Source: Myxococcales bacterium (GTDB lineage Bacteria; Myxococcota_A; Polyangia; Nannocystales; Nannocystaceae). Taken from it: 64,000 nt of DNA. Each line of letters opens with the position of its first letter. Position 1 is the stretch's first letter. The stretch is from NCBI GenBank assembly GCA_020633295.1, contig JACKDW010000013.1, positions 62,001 through 126,000 of the forward strand, read 5' to 3'. The notes under the pieces are model-generated. The model was not told the origin of the DNA and searched no databases. It saw only the letters and a list, made by a program, of their open reading frames with translations. The position numbers and the translations under genes were made by a program. Below are positions 28,172 through 36,365 of this stretch, one piece after another.

Positions 28172-29023
28172 ATGTTCATCAAGAAAATCACGAAATTTGT
28201 CCTCAGCGGCATGCTTCTCGGCGCCATGGTCGTGGCCCCGTCTGGCTGCGAAAAGGGCGGCGGCGGCGGTGGCGGTGACCTGACCCCGCCGGCCGCGCCC
28301 GAGTACGAGAGCGCCTTCGACGAGCTGAAGGACACGCCGGCCCAGATCGACGTGCAGATCAAGTGGATCACGCAGCCGATCGACGACGCGCACAAGCTCG
28401 GCGACGAGTTCAACGCGCTCAAGGAGAGCCTCGCGATCTCGGCCGAGGATCTCGGCGCGATGGCCTCGGCGTCGTTCAAGGATGGCAAGGTCGAGGTCTC
28501 GGCGGACCTGAGCATCGCCGACGACAAGAAGGCCGAGGTCGAGGCGTTCCTCGGCAAGGTCAAGCAGGCTGGCCTCGACGTGCAGGGCATCCCCAAGCGC
28601 GCGCAGAAGGTCACCGGCTACCTCTCGAAGGTGCCGATGAAGATCCCGGGGCTCGCGGCCAAGGCGACCAAGGAGCTCAAGGCCAAGCTCGAGGCGGCCG
28701 TCGACGACGCCAAGGTGGAGATCCAGGCCAACATCGAGATGGTCCCGCAGCTGCAGAGCGACATCGTCGGGAAGGCCAAGGCGAGCATCGGCGATGTCAA
28801 GAACATCCCGGCCGACGCCAAGGGCAAGATCGAGGAGCTCGTGCTCGCGTTCTCCGGCAAGGGCGAGTTCAAGGCCTCGGCCGGCGGTGACGCTGGCGGC
28901 GACGAGGGCGGCGACGAGGGCGGCGACGAGGGCGGCGACGACCTCGGCGGCGACGAGGGCGGCGATGAGGCCGGCGGCGACGAGGGCGGCGACGAGGGCG
29001 GCGAGGAAGCTGCCGCGGAGTAG
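28172..29023 (+). CDS. Lipoprotein with Gly/Asp/Glu repeat tail
   Basis: 283 residues. The signal peptide ends VAPSGC (Cys about 26), directly followed by a Gly tract. The central 200 residues are helical and Lys/Glu/Ala-rich, with many Val-Glu/Ala-Lys heptad-like segments (for example KATKELKAKLEAAVDDAKVE), suggesting a coiled-coil rod. The C-terminal 45 residues are repeats of GGDEGGDE, a strongly acidic and probably metal-binding tail. The start at 28172 has GAGAG four bases upstream. The codon usage shows many AAG and GAG codons. A strong intrinsic terminator follows. The function is unknown; a structural envelope role is a guess. Confidence 0.8.
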   Translation: MFIKKITKFVLSGMLLGAMVVAPSGCEKGGGGGGGDLTPPAAPEYESAFDELKDTPAQIDVQIKWITQPIDDAHKLGDEFNALKESLAISAEDLGAMASASFKDGKVEVSADLSIADDKKAEVEAFLGKVKQAGLDVQGIPKRAQKVTGYLSKVPMKIPGLAAKATKELKAKLEAAVDDAKVEIQANIEMVPQLQSDIVGKAKASIGDVKNIPADAKGKIEELVLAFSGKGEFKASAGGDAGGDEGGDEGGDEGGDDLGGDEGGDEAGGDEGGDEGGEEAAAE

Positions 29024-29075
29024 CGCTCGGATTTCGACACGCGGCCTTCGGGTCGCGTGAACGAGCCGACACAAC

Positions 29076-29108
29076 CGAAGCCCGTGATCCGCTGGATCAC
29101 GGGCTTCG
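29076..29108 (+). terminator. Intrinsic (rho-independent) terminator
   Basis: A perfect 15-base stem, cgaagcccgtgatcc (29076-29090) and ggatcacgggcttcg (29094-29108), with loop gct. It is followed by ctgtttt. This is the clearest terminator in the window and ends the Gly/Asp/Glu lipoprotein transcript. Confidence 0.93.
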
Positions 29109-29202
29109 CTGTTTTCGCGCGCGGTCGCGCGGCGAAGGCAGAGAAGCGGCACGGGCCGCGCGGACTTGCGCGACGGGCCGCGAGGCGGACCGCGGCTTGC
29201 GG

Positions 29203-29208
29203 TATGCT
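29203..29208 (+). promoter_or_regulatory. -10-like TATGCT eight bases before start
   Basis: GCGGTATGCT lies eight bases before ATG 29217. Confidence 0.42.
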
Positions 29209-29216
29209 CCCGGGCG

Positions 29217-30386
29217 ATGGAGAACGCGGAGCAGGCCGGCTGGGGCGGCGGTAACGGCGACGAGAAGCACATGTTCCCGTGCTCCTCGTGCGGTGCTGAT
29301 CTGACCTTTAAACCAGGCGCCGATCGGCTCGAGTGCGAGTACTGCGGCCACGTGCAGCAGATCGCCGCGCCCGTCCGCGACGGCGGCGGCGATGATGACG
29401 GGGGGGGCGGCGGCGGCGGGACCGTCGAGATCAAGGAGTACGACTTCAAGACCGCGCTCCGCGACATGGCGCAGCGGCCCGCCAGCGAGCTGATCCCGGG
29501 CGGCTCGACGGTCCGATGTGACTCGTGCGGGGCCGAGACCGTGATCTCGGGTCAGAGCGACCACTGCGCGTTCTGTGGCTCGCCGGTCGTCGTCGCGGTC
29601 GAGCAGTCCGCCGCCGTGCTCGTGCCGGAGAGCCTGCTCTCGTTCAAGCTCGACAAGCGCCAAGCCAAGGAGGAGTACGAGAAGTGGGTGCGCAAGCTGT
29701 GGTTCGCGCCCAACGACGTGAAGAAGAAGGCCAAGGCGCAGGGCATGGACGGGGTGTACCTGCCGTACTGGACCTACGACTCGGACACGACGACCAACTA
29801 CCTCGGCCAGCGCGGCGAGTACTACTACGTCACCGAGACCTACACCGACAGCGAGGGCAAGACGAAGACGCGGCGCGTCCGCAAGACGCGCTGGTACCCG
29901 CCGCGCCCCGGCCGCGTGGAGGTCACCTTCGACGACGTGCTGATCTGCGCGTCCGAGTCGCTGCCGCGCACGATCCTGCGAGCGCTCGAGCCCTGGGATC
30001 TGCACGAGCTCAAGCCCTACGATCCCGGCTTCCTCAGCGGGTTCCTCTGCGAGCGCTACAAGGTCGATCTCGAGAGCGGCTTCAAGCTGGCCGAGAAGCG
30101 CATGGAGCCGGAGATCCGCAGCGCGATCGAGTCCGACATCGGCGGCGACACGCAGCGGATCCTGGTGATGAACGTCAACCACGACAACGTGACCTTCAAG
30201 CACCTGCTGCTGCCGGTGTGGATCTCGAGCTTCCGCTACAAGCAGAAGGCCTACCGCTTCGTCGTCAACGCGCGCACCGGCGAGGTCCAGGGCGAGCGCC
30301 CGTACAGCTGGATCAAGATCACGCTCGCGGTCCTGCTCGGCGTCGCGATCATCGCGGTCATCGTGTACTTCTCGCAGCAGCAGTGA
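29217..30386 (+). CDS. Zinc-ribbon membrane protein
   Basis: 389 residues. There are two zinc ribbons at the N-terminus: CSSCG...CEYCG (about residues 22-43) and CDSCG...CAFCG (about 102-122), separated by a Gly/Asp linker. The middle region (about 150-345) contains YLPYWTYDSDTTT and a conserved beta-rich stretch (LLLPVWISSFRYKQKAYRF). A single C-terminal membrane helix (IKITLAVLLGVAIIAVIVYF) is followed by a short tail, giving a tail-anchored cytoplasmic topology. Proteins of this type occur widely in bacteria without a known role. The start is chosen over upstream frame extension because of the -10-like element. It ends 48 bases before the ketosynthase gene. Confidence 0.78.
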   Translation: MENAEQAGWGGGNGDEKHMFPCSSCGADLTFKPGADRLECEYCGHVQQIAAPVRDGGGDDDGGGGGGGTVEIKEYDFKTALRDMAQRPASELIPGGSTVRCDSCGAETVISGQSDHCAFCGSPVVVAVEQSAAVLVPESLLSFKLDKRQAKEEYEKWVRKLWFAPNDVKKKAKAQGMDGVYLPYWTYDSDTTTNYLGQRGEYYYVTETYTDSEGKTKTRRVRKTRWYPPRPGRVEVTFDDVLICASESLPRTILRALEPWDLHELKPYDPGFLSGFLCERYKVDLESGFKLAEKRMEPEIRSAIESDIGGDTQRILVMNVNHDNVTFKHLLLPVWISSFRYKQKAYRFVVNARTGEVQGERPYSWIKITLAVLLGVAIIAVIVYFSQQQ

Positions 30387-30434
30387 GCGACGTGGCCGCC
30401 ACGCTCGCGTGCTATGCTCCCGCCGCCTCCGCGC

Positions 30435-31604
30435 ATGCCCAGCTCTCCCGTACCGATCACGGCCTACGCCCTGTGTAACGCCATGGGGATGACGACCGCC
30501 GCCGTCCTCGAGGCGCTCGCGGCCGGCCAGAGCGGCCTGCGAGCGTGCCCCGAGGAGTTCTCGCGCGAGGGCGTGTGCGGGTCGCTGCCGGAGGCGCCGC
30601 CCGCCTTGCCGGCGACGCTGCGCGACCGCGACGCCCGGATCACGCGCATGCTGGCGTTGACGCTCGCGGAGCTGGCCCCGGCGCTGCGGCGCGCGAGCGC
30701 CCGCTGGACCCCGGAGCGCGTCGCGGTGGTGCTCGGCACGAGCACCGGCGGTATCCGCGAGACCGAGCTCGCGTACCGTCACCACGCGACGCACGGCGCC
30801 TTGCCCGGGGGCTACACGGTCGAGCGGACGCACGCGCTCGACTCGATCATCGCGGTCACGCGGGCGCTGACCGGCGCCCGCGGCCCTGGCTACGTCGTCT
30901 CGACCGCGTGCTCGTCCAGCGCCAAGGTGCTCGGCACGGCCCAGCGCCTGCTCGCGGCGGGCCTGTGCGACGCGGCGCTCGTCGGCGGCGTCGACACGCT
31001 CTGCCAGCTCACGCTCAACGGCTTCGACGGGCTCAAGCTGCTGTCTCCTCGGCCATGTCGTCCCTTCAGCGCCGAGCGCGAGGGGATCAACATCGGCGAG
31101 GGCGCGGCGCTGATGCTGCTCGAGCGCGAGGGCGAGGGTGCCGCCCGCCTGCTCGGCGTCGGCGAGAGCTCGGACGCCTATCACATGACCGCGCCGCACC
31201 CCGAGGGCCTCGGCGCGCGCCTGGCGATGGCGCGCGCGCTCGCGGACGCGGGCGCGTCGCCCGACGAGGTCGACCACGTCAACGCGCACGCGACCGGGAC
31301 GCAGCAGAACGACAGCTCCGAGGGGCGCGCGATCGCGGCGCTGCTGGGCGACACGCCGGTCGTAGCGACGAAGGGCTACACGGGGCACCTGCTCGGGGCG
31401 GCCGGCGCGACCGAGCTCATCTTCGCGATCGCGGCGATCGAGCGCGGCTACATGCCCGCGAGCGTCGGCGCGAGCCCGGCGGACCCGAACATCCCGGCGC
31501 GCGTCGTCGAGGCGCGCGTGGACGCGCCCTCGCGGCGCGTGCTGAGCAACTCGTTCGCCTTCGGCGGCTCCAACGTCAGCGTGCTCCTGGGAGGCCCCGC
31601 GTGA
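30435..31604 (+). CDS. Beta-ketoacyl-ACP synthase (KAS II-like)
   Basis: 389 residues, typical for a FabF-type condensing enzyme. The catalytic Cys-His-His set is present: Cys about 159 (STACSSSAK), His about 285 (NAHATGT) and His about 318 (GHLLGAAG), with GGSNVS near the C-terminus. It should extend acyl-ACP by malonyl condensation. It opens a four-gene run with a chain-length-factor-like protein, a dehydratase and FabG, so it probably belongs to a specialised acyl or aryl-polyene-like pathway rather than housekeeping synthesis. No acyl carrier protein gene is adjacent. A TATGCT element lies 16 bases upstream of the ATG. The next start overlaps its stop in GTGA. Confidence 0.9.
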   Translation: MPSSPVPITAYALCNAMGMTTAAVLEALAAGQSGLRACPEEFSREGVCGSLPEAPPALPATLRDRDARITRMLALTLAELAPALRRASARWTPERVAVVLGTSTGGIRETELAYRHHATHGALPGGYTVERTHALDSIIAVTRALTGARGPGYVVSTACSSSAKVLGTAQRLLAAGLCDAALVGGVDTLCQLTLNGFDGLKLLSPRPCRPFSAEREGINIGEGAALMLLEREGEGAARLLGVGESSDAYHMTAPHPEGLGARLAMARALADAGASPDEVDHVNAHATGTQQNDSSEGRAIAALLGDTPVVATKGYTGHLLGAAGATELIFAIAAIERGYMPASVGASPADPNIPARVVEARVDAPSRRVLSNSFAFGGSNVSVLLGGPA

Positions 31605-32374
31605 GCGCGCTGCGGTTCTCGATCACCAGCGTCGCGGTCTGGGCGCCCGGCTTCGCCGAGGTCGACGCGCTGGTCCGACGTACGCCTGACCCTTCGGTCA
31701 GTAAGCCGTCGGCGCTGCTGCTGCCGGCGCGCCTGCGTCGGCGCACGAGCCTGCTGACGCGCATGATCGCGGAGGTCTGCGAGCGCGCGATGGCGGCCGC
31801 CGAGCTCCCGCGCGGCGCCGCCGGGGTCGTGTGCGCGTCGGCCTACGGCGAGATCCAGACGACCGGCGCGCTGCTGACCGCGCTCACGGCCGACGCGCGC
31901 GAGCCGCTGTCGCCGGTGCGCTTCCACAACAGCGTGCACAACACCGCGACCGGCTACCTCTCGATCGCGACCGAGAATCGCGGCTTCAACACCGCGCTCG
32001 CGGCCGGGCGCGACAGCCCGGCGATGGCGGTGCTCGAGGGCGCGACCGCGCTGCGCGCGGGCGTCTGTGAGCGCGTCGTCGTCGCGATCGGCGAGGAGCC
32101 GCTGCCGGAGCCGCTGGCCGAGGTCGGCGGGCGCTACGCGCCGCTCGCGGTCGGCCTCGCGCTCGCGCCGGCGGGCGTCGGGCCTGATTTCGTGATGTCC
32201 AAGGAGACCTGTTCCAACAATCATGTCGATACGCTCCCGCCGCTGCCCGCGGAGCTCTCGGGCAACCCCTGCGCCGCGGCGCTGCGGATCGTAGAGCTGT
32301 GGGCGGGCGCCGCCGCGTCGGTCCCGCTCGGGGGCGGCTACGCGCTCGCGCGCGCGGAGGAGGGCCCGCGTTGA
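31601..32374 (+). CDS. Beta-ketoacyl synthase chain-length-factor-like protein
   Basis: 257 residues from a GTG overlapping the ketosynthase stop. The segment RFHNSVHNTATGYLSIATE (about 107-125) and the following TALAAGRDS are hallmarks of the short ketoacyl-synthase family PF13723, found beside condensing enzymes in aryl polyene clusters. The usual catalytic Cys is absent, consistent with a chain-length or heterodimer role. It is cytoplasmic and probably partners the preceding ketosynthase. The stop overlaps the next gene by four bases (TTGA). Pathway product unknown. Confidence 0.83.
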   Translation: MSALRFSITSVAVWAPGFAEVDALVRRTPDPSVSKPSALLLPARLRRRTSLLTRMIAEVCERAMAAAELPRGAAGVVCASAYGEIQTTGALLTALTADAREPLSPVRFHNSVHNTATGYLSIATENRGFNTALAAGRDSPAMAVLEGATALRAGVCERVVVAIGEEPLPEPLAEVGGRYAPLAVGLALAPAGVGPDFVMSKETCSNNHVDTLPPLPAELSGNPCAAALRIVELWAGAAASVPLGGGYALARAEEGPR

Positions 32375-32823
32375 CGGAGCGCACGCTGCCGCCGCTGTCC
32401 GAGCTGCTGCCCCACGGCCCGCCGATGCGCCTCATCGATCGCGTGATCGCGCGGACGCCCGACGGGATCGTGTGCGACGCGACGGTCTCGGCGAGCGGCG
32501 TGTTCACCGAGAGCGGTGAGGTCCCCGCGGCCATCTGCCTCGAGTACATCGCCCAGGCCTGCGCCGCGTTCGTCGGGCTCGACGCGCGCGCCCGCGCCGA
32601 GCCTGTGCGCCCCGGCTACCTCCTCGCCTGCCGCTCGCTCGATCTCTCCGTCGACACGCTGCGCGTCGGAGATCGCGTCGAGGTGCGCGTGACGAGGACG
32701 TCGAGCGCGGCGGCGGCCTCGAGCTTCTCGGGCGAGGTCGTGCGCCGCGGCACCACGATCGCGCGCGGGCAGGTGAGCGTGGTGCTCGACGGCGAGGCGG
32801 AGGCCGATGAGAGCTCGGCGTAG
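32371..32823 (+). CDS. Hotdog-fold 3-hydroxyacyl-ACP dehydratase-like protein
   Basis: 150 residues starting with TTG in a TTGA overlap; no better start is visible nearby. LLPHGPPMRLIDRV (about residues 12-25) matches the H-x-x-P-M-xLID motif of ApeP/FabZ-type dehydratases. AAICLEYIAQACAAFVG (about 50-66) contains the Glu helix of the hotdog fold. The protein should dehydrate 3-hydroxyacyl-ACP in the cluster cycle. It lies between the chain-length-factor-like gene and FabG. A 12-base tandem repeat lies downstream, before fabG. Confidence 0.82.
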   Translation: MTERTLPPLSELLPHGPPMRLIDRVIARTPDGIVCDATVSASGVFTESGEVPAAICLEYIAQACAAFVGLDARARAEPVRPGYLLACRSLDLSVDTLRVGDRVEVRVTRTSSAAAASSFSGEVVRRGTTIARGQVSVVLDGEAEADESSA

Positions 32824-32915
32824 CCGCGCGCCGCGGGATCGAGCGACCTCCCAAGTGACCGTCCAGGCCGACTTCGAGGCGAACCTCCCCGCGCCCCGCG
32901 TGAGCCGCTGCGCGG

Positions 32916-32975
32916 CTCCTGGGCGAACTCCTGGGCGAACTCCTGGGCGAACTCCTGGGCGAACTCCTGGGCGAA
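32916..32975. repeat. 12-base tandem repeat, five perfect copies
   Basis: Unit ctcctgggcgaa, five exact copies in the 194-base gap between the dehydratase and fabG genes. The GGGCGA/CTCC content may allow folding. There are no spacers and no protein I trust covers it. Confidence 0.92.
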
Positions 32976-33017
32976 CTCCTGCGCGGACCCCCGCGCGCTG
33001 CTGACGAGGCGAGATTG

Positions 33018-33779
33018 ATGCGACGACGACGAAATTCACCCCGCGAGCTCGACCCCTCGTCGATCCGCGCGCTCGTGACGGGCGCGAGCCGGGGGATCGG
33101 CGCGGCGGTGGCCGAGGCGCTCGCGGCCGCGGGGCACCCGGTGATCCTCAACTACCGCGCCAGCGACGAGGCCGCGGCCGAGGTCGCGCGTCGCGTCGAG
33201 GCGGCGGGCGGCTCGTGCACCCTGAGCAAGTTTGACGTCGCCGACGCGGAGGCCGCGAGCGCGGCGATCGCCGGCCTGCTCGAGGACGAGCGCCCGATCG
33301 GCGTGATCGTCAACAACGCCGGGATCGCGCGCGACGCCCCGTTCCCCGCGCTCACGCGCGAGGACTGGCAGGCGGTGCTGCGCACCACCCTCGACGGCTT
33401 CTTCAACGTCACGCAGCCGCTCGTGATGCCGATGACGCGGCTGCGCTGGGGCCGGATCATCAACCTCTCCTCGGTCTCGGGCGTGATCGGCAACCGCGGG
33501 CAGGTCGCGTACGCGGCCGCGAAGGCGGGGATCATCGGCGCGACGCGGTCGCTCGCGCGCGAGCTCGCCAAGCGCGACATCACCGTGAACGCGGTCGCGC
33601 CCGGCCTGATCGAGACCGACATGATCAAGGACGTGCCGCTCGAGCACGCGCTCCCGCTGATCCCCGCGCGGCGACTCGGGACCGCGCAGGAGGTCGCCAG
33701 CCTGGTCGCGTACCTGGCGAGCCCGGCCGCGGGCTACATTACCGGGCAGGTGCTCGGGATCAACGGCGGCATGGCCTGA
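33018..33779 (+). CDS. 3-oxoacyl-ACP reductase, FabG-like SDR
   Basis: 253 residues from ATG 33018; a TTG three bases earlier is also possible. It is a classical SDR: glycine motif TGASRGIG (about 21-28), NNAG (about 99-102) and catalytic Ser about 152, Tyr about 165 and Lys about 169 (SSVSG...YAAAK). The C-terminus ITGQVLGINGGMA is the FabG signature. It reduces 3-ketoacyl-ACP with NADPH, completing the elongation cycle with the preceding condensing enzyme and dehydratase. The gap of 194 bases with a repeat suggests that its expression is adjusted separately. A primary-metabolism fabG elsewhere cannot be excluded. Confidence 0.9.
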   Translation: MRRRRNSPRELDPSSIRALVTGASRGIGAAVAEALAAAGHPVILNYRASDEAAAEVARRVEAAGGSCTLSKFDVADAEAASAAIAGLLEDERPIGVIVNNAGIARDAPFPALTREDWQAVLRTTLDGFFNVTQPLVMPMTRLRWGRIINLSSVSGVIGNRGQVAYAAAKAGIIGATRSLARELAKRDITVNAVAPGLIETDMIKDVPLEHALPLIPARRLGTAQEVASLVAYLASPAAGYITGQVLGINGGMA

Positions 33780-33854
33780 GCGCGGGGTCGCGCGCGCGGG
33801 CGCCTCGGGCCTGTATTTCCGAACATGGCCGCGCGGCGGGGTCGCGTGGACGCG

Positions 33855-33860
33855 GTATGA
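33855..33860 (+). promoter_or_regulatory. -10-like TATGAT seven bases before GTG
   Basis: CGCGGTATGAT precedes GTG 33868 by seven bases. Confidence 0.42.
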
Positions 33861-33867
33861 TGCCGAC

Positions 33868-35031
33868 GTGTCGGGTGTGCTTCGCGTCGTCGCGCGGACC
33901 GTGACGCTGCTGTGCGCGGCGGCGGCGTGCACCCCCGTGACCCCCGGCGAGACCGTCACGGACAGCGACGCGAGCGAGGGCACGTCCGGCGCGAGCGACG
34001 GGAGCGACGGGAGCGACGCGAGCGCCGGCCCGACAGGCGGCGGGAGCGAGGCGAGCTCGAGCACCGACGGGAGCGACGCGACGACGCAGGAGCCGACGAC
34101 GCAGGGCGCGACGACCGGCGATGTCGAGCCCGGCTGCGGCAACGGGATCCTCGAGGACGGCGAGGCCTGCGACGAGGGCGAGGCGAACGCGGACGACGCG
34201 GCGTGCACGAGCGCGTGCGAGCTGGCGAGCTGCGGCGACGGCCTGCTGCACCTCGGCGTCGAGATCTGCGACCACGGCCCCGACAACGGCGGATACGACG
34301 CCTGTCGCGAGGACTGCCTGGGCTTCGGTCCGCACTGCGGCGACGGGGTGGTCCAGCCCGAGCACGAGGACTGCGACGCGGTCAGGGGTGAGGGCGACGG
34401 CCTCGACGGCTCGTGCCTCTCGAGCTGCCGGTGGGCCGAGAGCTGCCTGGCGCTCATCGCCGACCAGGACGACCTCAGCAGCGGCATGTACGCGATCCGC
34501 CCGCCGGGCGTCGGCGCGTCGGTCGACGTCTACTGCGACATGCAGACGAACGGCGGCGGCTACACCTTCGCGAAGTATGACCTCGGCGCGCACGTCGGCG
34601 CTGCGGAGGCCGAGGCCGCGTGCGCGAGCCTGGGTCTGCGGCTGCTGACGCCGCGCTCCAAGGCGCACCTGAGCGCGAGCGCCGTGGTCGCGGCCAACCC
34701 CGCGATCCCGCCGACGGTCGGCAGCACGCTGTCGGGCAACGAGTACCTCTCGATCCTCGCCATCTACCCGGTCGTGGCCGGCGAGAGCTGCGTCGATCAG
34801 CCGCTGAACGCCGAGGCCTGCCCGGCCTGGGCGGCGGGCGACGGCATGGGCTTCTGGGCGACGCAGTTCCCCGTCGTCGGGCAGCCGGCGACGAGCAACT
34901 GCGAGGGCTGCTCCATGGCCTACGCCTGGTCCCCGGGCGGCGAGCTCGTCTACTACGAGGCGTTCTCCAACGGCGGCGTCGGGGCCACGAGCCGGCGGTT
35001 CGTGTGCATGGCCGGCGACAAGCTGCCGTGA
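33868..35031 (+). CDS. Cys-rich lipoprotein, DUF4215-like repeats and fibrinogen-like segment
   Basis: 387 residues. A signal peptide ends CAAAAC (Cys about 21), then comes a Ser/Asp/Gly/Thr linker to about residue 85. DUF4215-type repeats follow (CGNGILEDGEACDEG, CGDGLLHLGVEICDHG, CGDGVVQPEHEDCD), common in myxobacterial surface proteins. A region like the start of a fibrinogen C-terminal domain follows (SGMYAIRPPG...VYCDMQTNGGGYTF). The last 120 residues contain GESCVDQPLNAEACPAW and NCEGCSMAY, shared closely with the next gene, so the two are paralogues. Lipid-anchored outside the cytoplasm; ligand unknown. Confidence 0.8.
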   Translation: MSGVLRVVARTVTLLCAAAACTPVTPGETVTDSDASEGTSGASDGSDGSDASAGPTGGGSEASSSTDGSDATTQEPTTQGATTGDVEPGCGNGILEDGEACDEGEANADDAACTSACELASCGDGLLHLGVEICDHGPDNGGYDACREDCLGFGPHCGDGVVQPEHEDCDAVRGEGDGLDGSCLSSCRWAESCLALIADQDDLSSGMYAIRPPGVGASVDVYCDMQTNGGGYTFAKYDLGAHVGAAEAEAACASLGLRLLTPRSKAHLSASAVVAANPAIPPTVGSTLSGNEYLSILAIYPVVAGESCVDQPLNAEACPAWAAGDGMGFWATQFPVVGQPATSNCEGCSMAYAWSPGGELVYYEAFSNGGVGATSRRFVCMAGDKLP

Positions 35032-35167
35032 GCGCCGCCTGATTCGAATCCGCGCGTACGCGCGCGCTGTGCTAGCGTGCGGCGCCGGTTGGCATCACGC
35101 GAGCGCCGACGCTCCGCCAGCCCGTGACGCGTGGCGACCTCGCGTGGAACGATCAGGAGAACACTCG

Positions 35168-36322
35168 ATGCGCACCTCGCAGCTCCCCGTCCTCGCGCTC
35201 GCGCCGCTCTCGCTGCTGTCGCTGGCCGCCTGCCCGACGCCGCCGGCGACCACCGATCTCTCGACGAGCGAGGGCGACGACGCGTCCTCGAGCACGGTCG
35301 GCACCACGGCGGCGGAGACGAGCACCACCGGGGATGGGAGCACGACCGCGGGCACCACGGCGGCGCCCACGAGCACGGGCGCGAGCGAGACGACGACGGC
35401 GACGACGGGCCCGGCGGACACCTGCGGCGACGGCGTGCTCGACGACGGCGAGGCCTGCGACGACGGGCCCGGCAACAGCGAGACCGGCGCCTGCACGCCC
35501 GAGTGCCAGGCGGCGACCTGCGGCGACGGCTACGTGTGGAGCGGGCAGGAGCTGTGCGACGACGGCCCCGACAACGGCGAGTACGGCTACTGCCTCGCGG
35601 ACTGCTCGGGCCCTGGGCCGCGCTGCGGCGACGGGGTGCTCGACGCCGACTACGACGAGCAGTGCGATCTGCTCCCGCTCAACCCGCAGAAGGACGGCTG
35701 CAACCCGAAGAGCTGCACGATCGCGCAGAGCTGCGCCGAGCTGGCCGCGTCGCTGCCCGAGGAGCTCAAGATCTCGGGCGCCTATCCGATCTGGCCCGAC
35801 GGTCAGGACGCGGCGCTCGGGCAGGGCGTGTGGTGCGACATGGAGGGCGGCTGGACGTTCCTCAAGTACGACACGGGCGGCGGCGTGCACCCGGCGAGCG
35901 AGGCCGAGGCGCTGTGCGACGCGCTCGGGCTCACGCTGTTCTGGCCGCAGACGCAGGCGCACCTGCAGGCCGCGATCGGCGTCGCGGTCAACCCCGAGAT
36001 CCTGCCGATCGGCGGCGGCGACACGGCCGACGACATCGGCTACCTCGGCATGCTCGCGATCTACCCCGCGACCCCGGGCGAGAGCTGCGTGGGCGCGCCG
36101 CTCAACGCGGCGGACTGCCCCGAGTGGGAGGCGCCCGGCGAGCGCGAGTACTTCGTCGGCGACGTCGGGCAGATGGGGCAGCCGGCGATCAACAACTGCG
36201 CGGGCTGCTCGATGGAGTACATCTTCGACGCCGACGCGCAGCAGATCGTCAACTACTTCGCGTTCCTCAACAACGGGATCGGCGCGACGCGCAGCAACTG
36301 GCTGTGTCGCGCGCGCCCGTGA
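35168..36322 (+). CDS. Paralogous Cys-rich lipoprotein
   Basis: 384 residues, arranged like the preceding gene: signal peptide ending SLAAC (Cys about 22), Thr/Ala/Ser linker, DUF4215-type repeats (CGDGVLDDGEACDDG, CGDGYVWSGQELCDDG, CGDGVLDADYDEQCD), a WCDMEGGWTFLKYD segment like the fibrinogen-domain start, and a C-terminal GESCVGAPLNAADCPEW...NCAGCSMEY region. Local tandem duplication is the simplest origin. ATG 35168 has a strong AGGAG nine bases upstream, unlike its neighbour, so it is translated from a leader. A stem-loop follows 3 bases after the stop. Confidence 0.8.
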   Translation: MRTSQLPVLALAPLSLLSLAACPTPPATTDLSTSEGDDASSSTVGTTAAETSTTGDGSTTAGTTAAPTSTGASETTTATTGPADTCGDGVLDDGEACDDGPGNSETGACTPECQAATCGDGYVWSGQELCDDGPDNGEYGYCLADCSGPGPRCGDGVLDADYDEQCDLLPLNPQKDGCNPKSCTIAQSCAELAASLPEELKISGAYPIWPDGQDAALGQGVWCDMEGGWTFLKYDTGGGVHPASEAEALCDALGLTLFWPQTQAHLQAAIGVAVNPEILPIGGGDTADDIGYLGMLAIYPATPGESCVGAPLNAADCPEWEAPGEREYFVGDVGQMGQPAINNCAGCSMEYIFDADAQQIVNYFAFLNNGIGATRSNWLCRARP

Positions 36323-36324
36323 TC

Positions 36325-36356
36325 GCTAGTACCTGCCTGTTTGGGCAGGTACTAGC
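36325..36356. terminator. Palindromic hairpin between convergent genes
   Basis: A perfect 13-base stem, gctagtacctgcc (36325-36337) and ggcaggtactagc (36344-36356), with a 6-base loop. It lies just after the lipoprotein stop and just before the glyA stop. There is no T tract on either strand. Confidence 0.65.
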
Positions 36357-36365
36357 AATGCCGCG

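Noticed and set aside
32807..33004. 65-residue frame over the 12-base repeat
   Set aside because: It consists mainly of repeat-encoded GRTP units and has no ribosome-binding site. I regard it as intergenic.
35041..35060. GATTCGAATCC resembling a tRNA T-loop
   Set aside because: No acceptor stem, D arm or anticodon arm can be drawn around it, and it lies just after a coding region.
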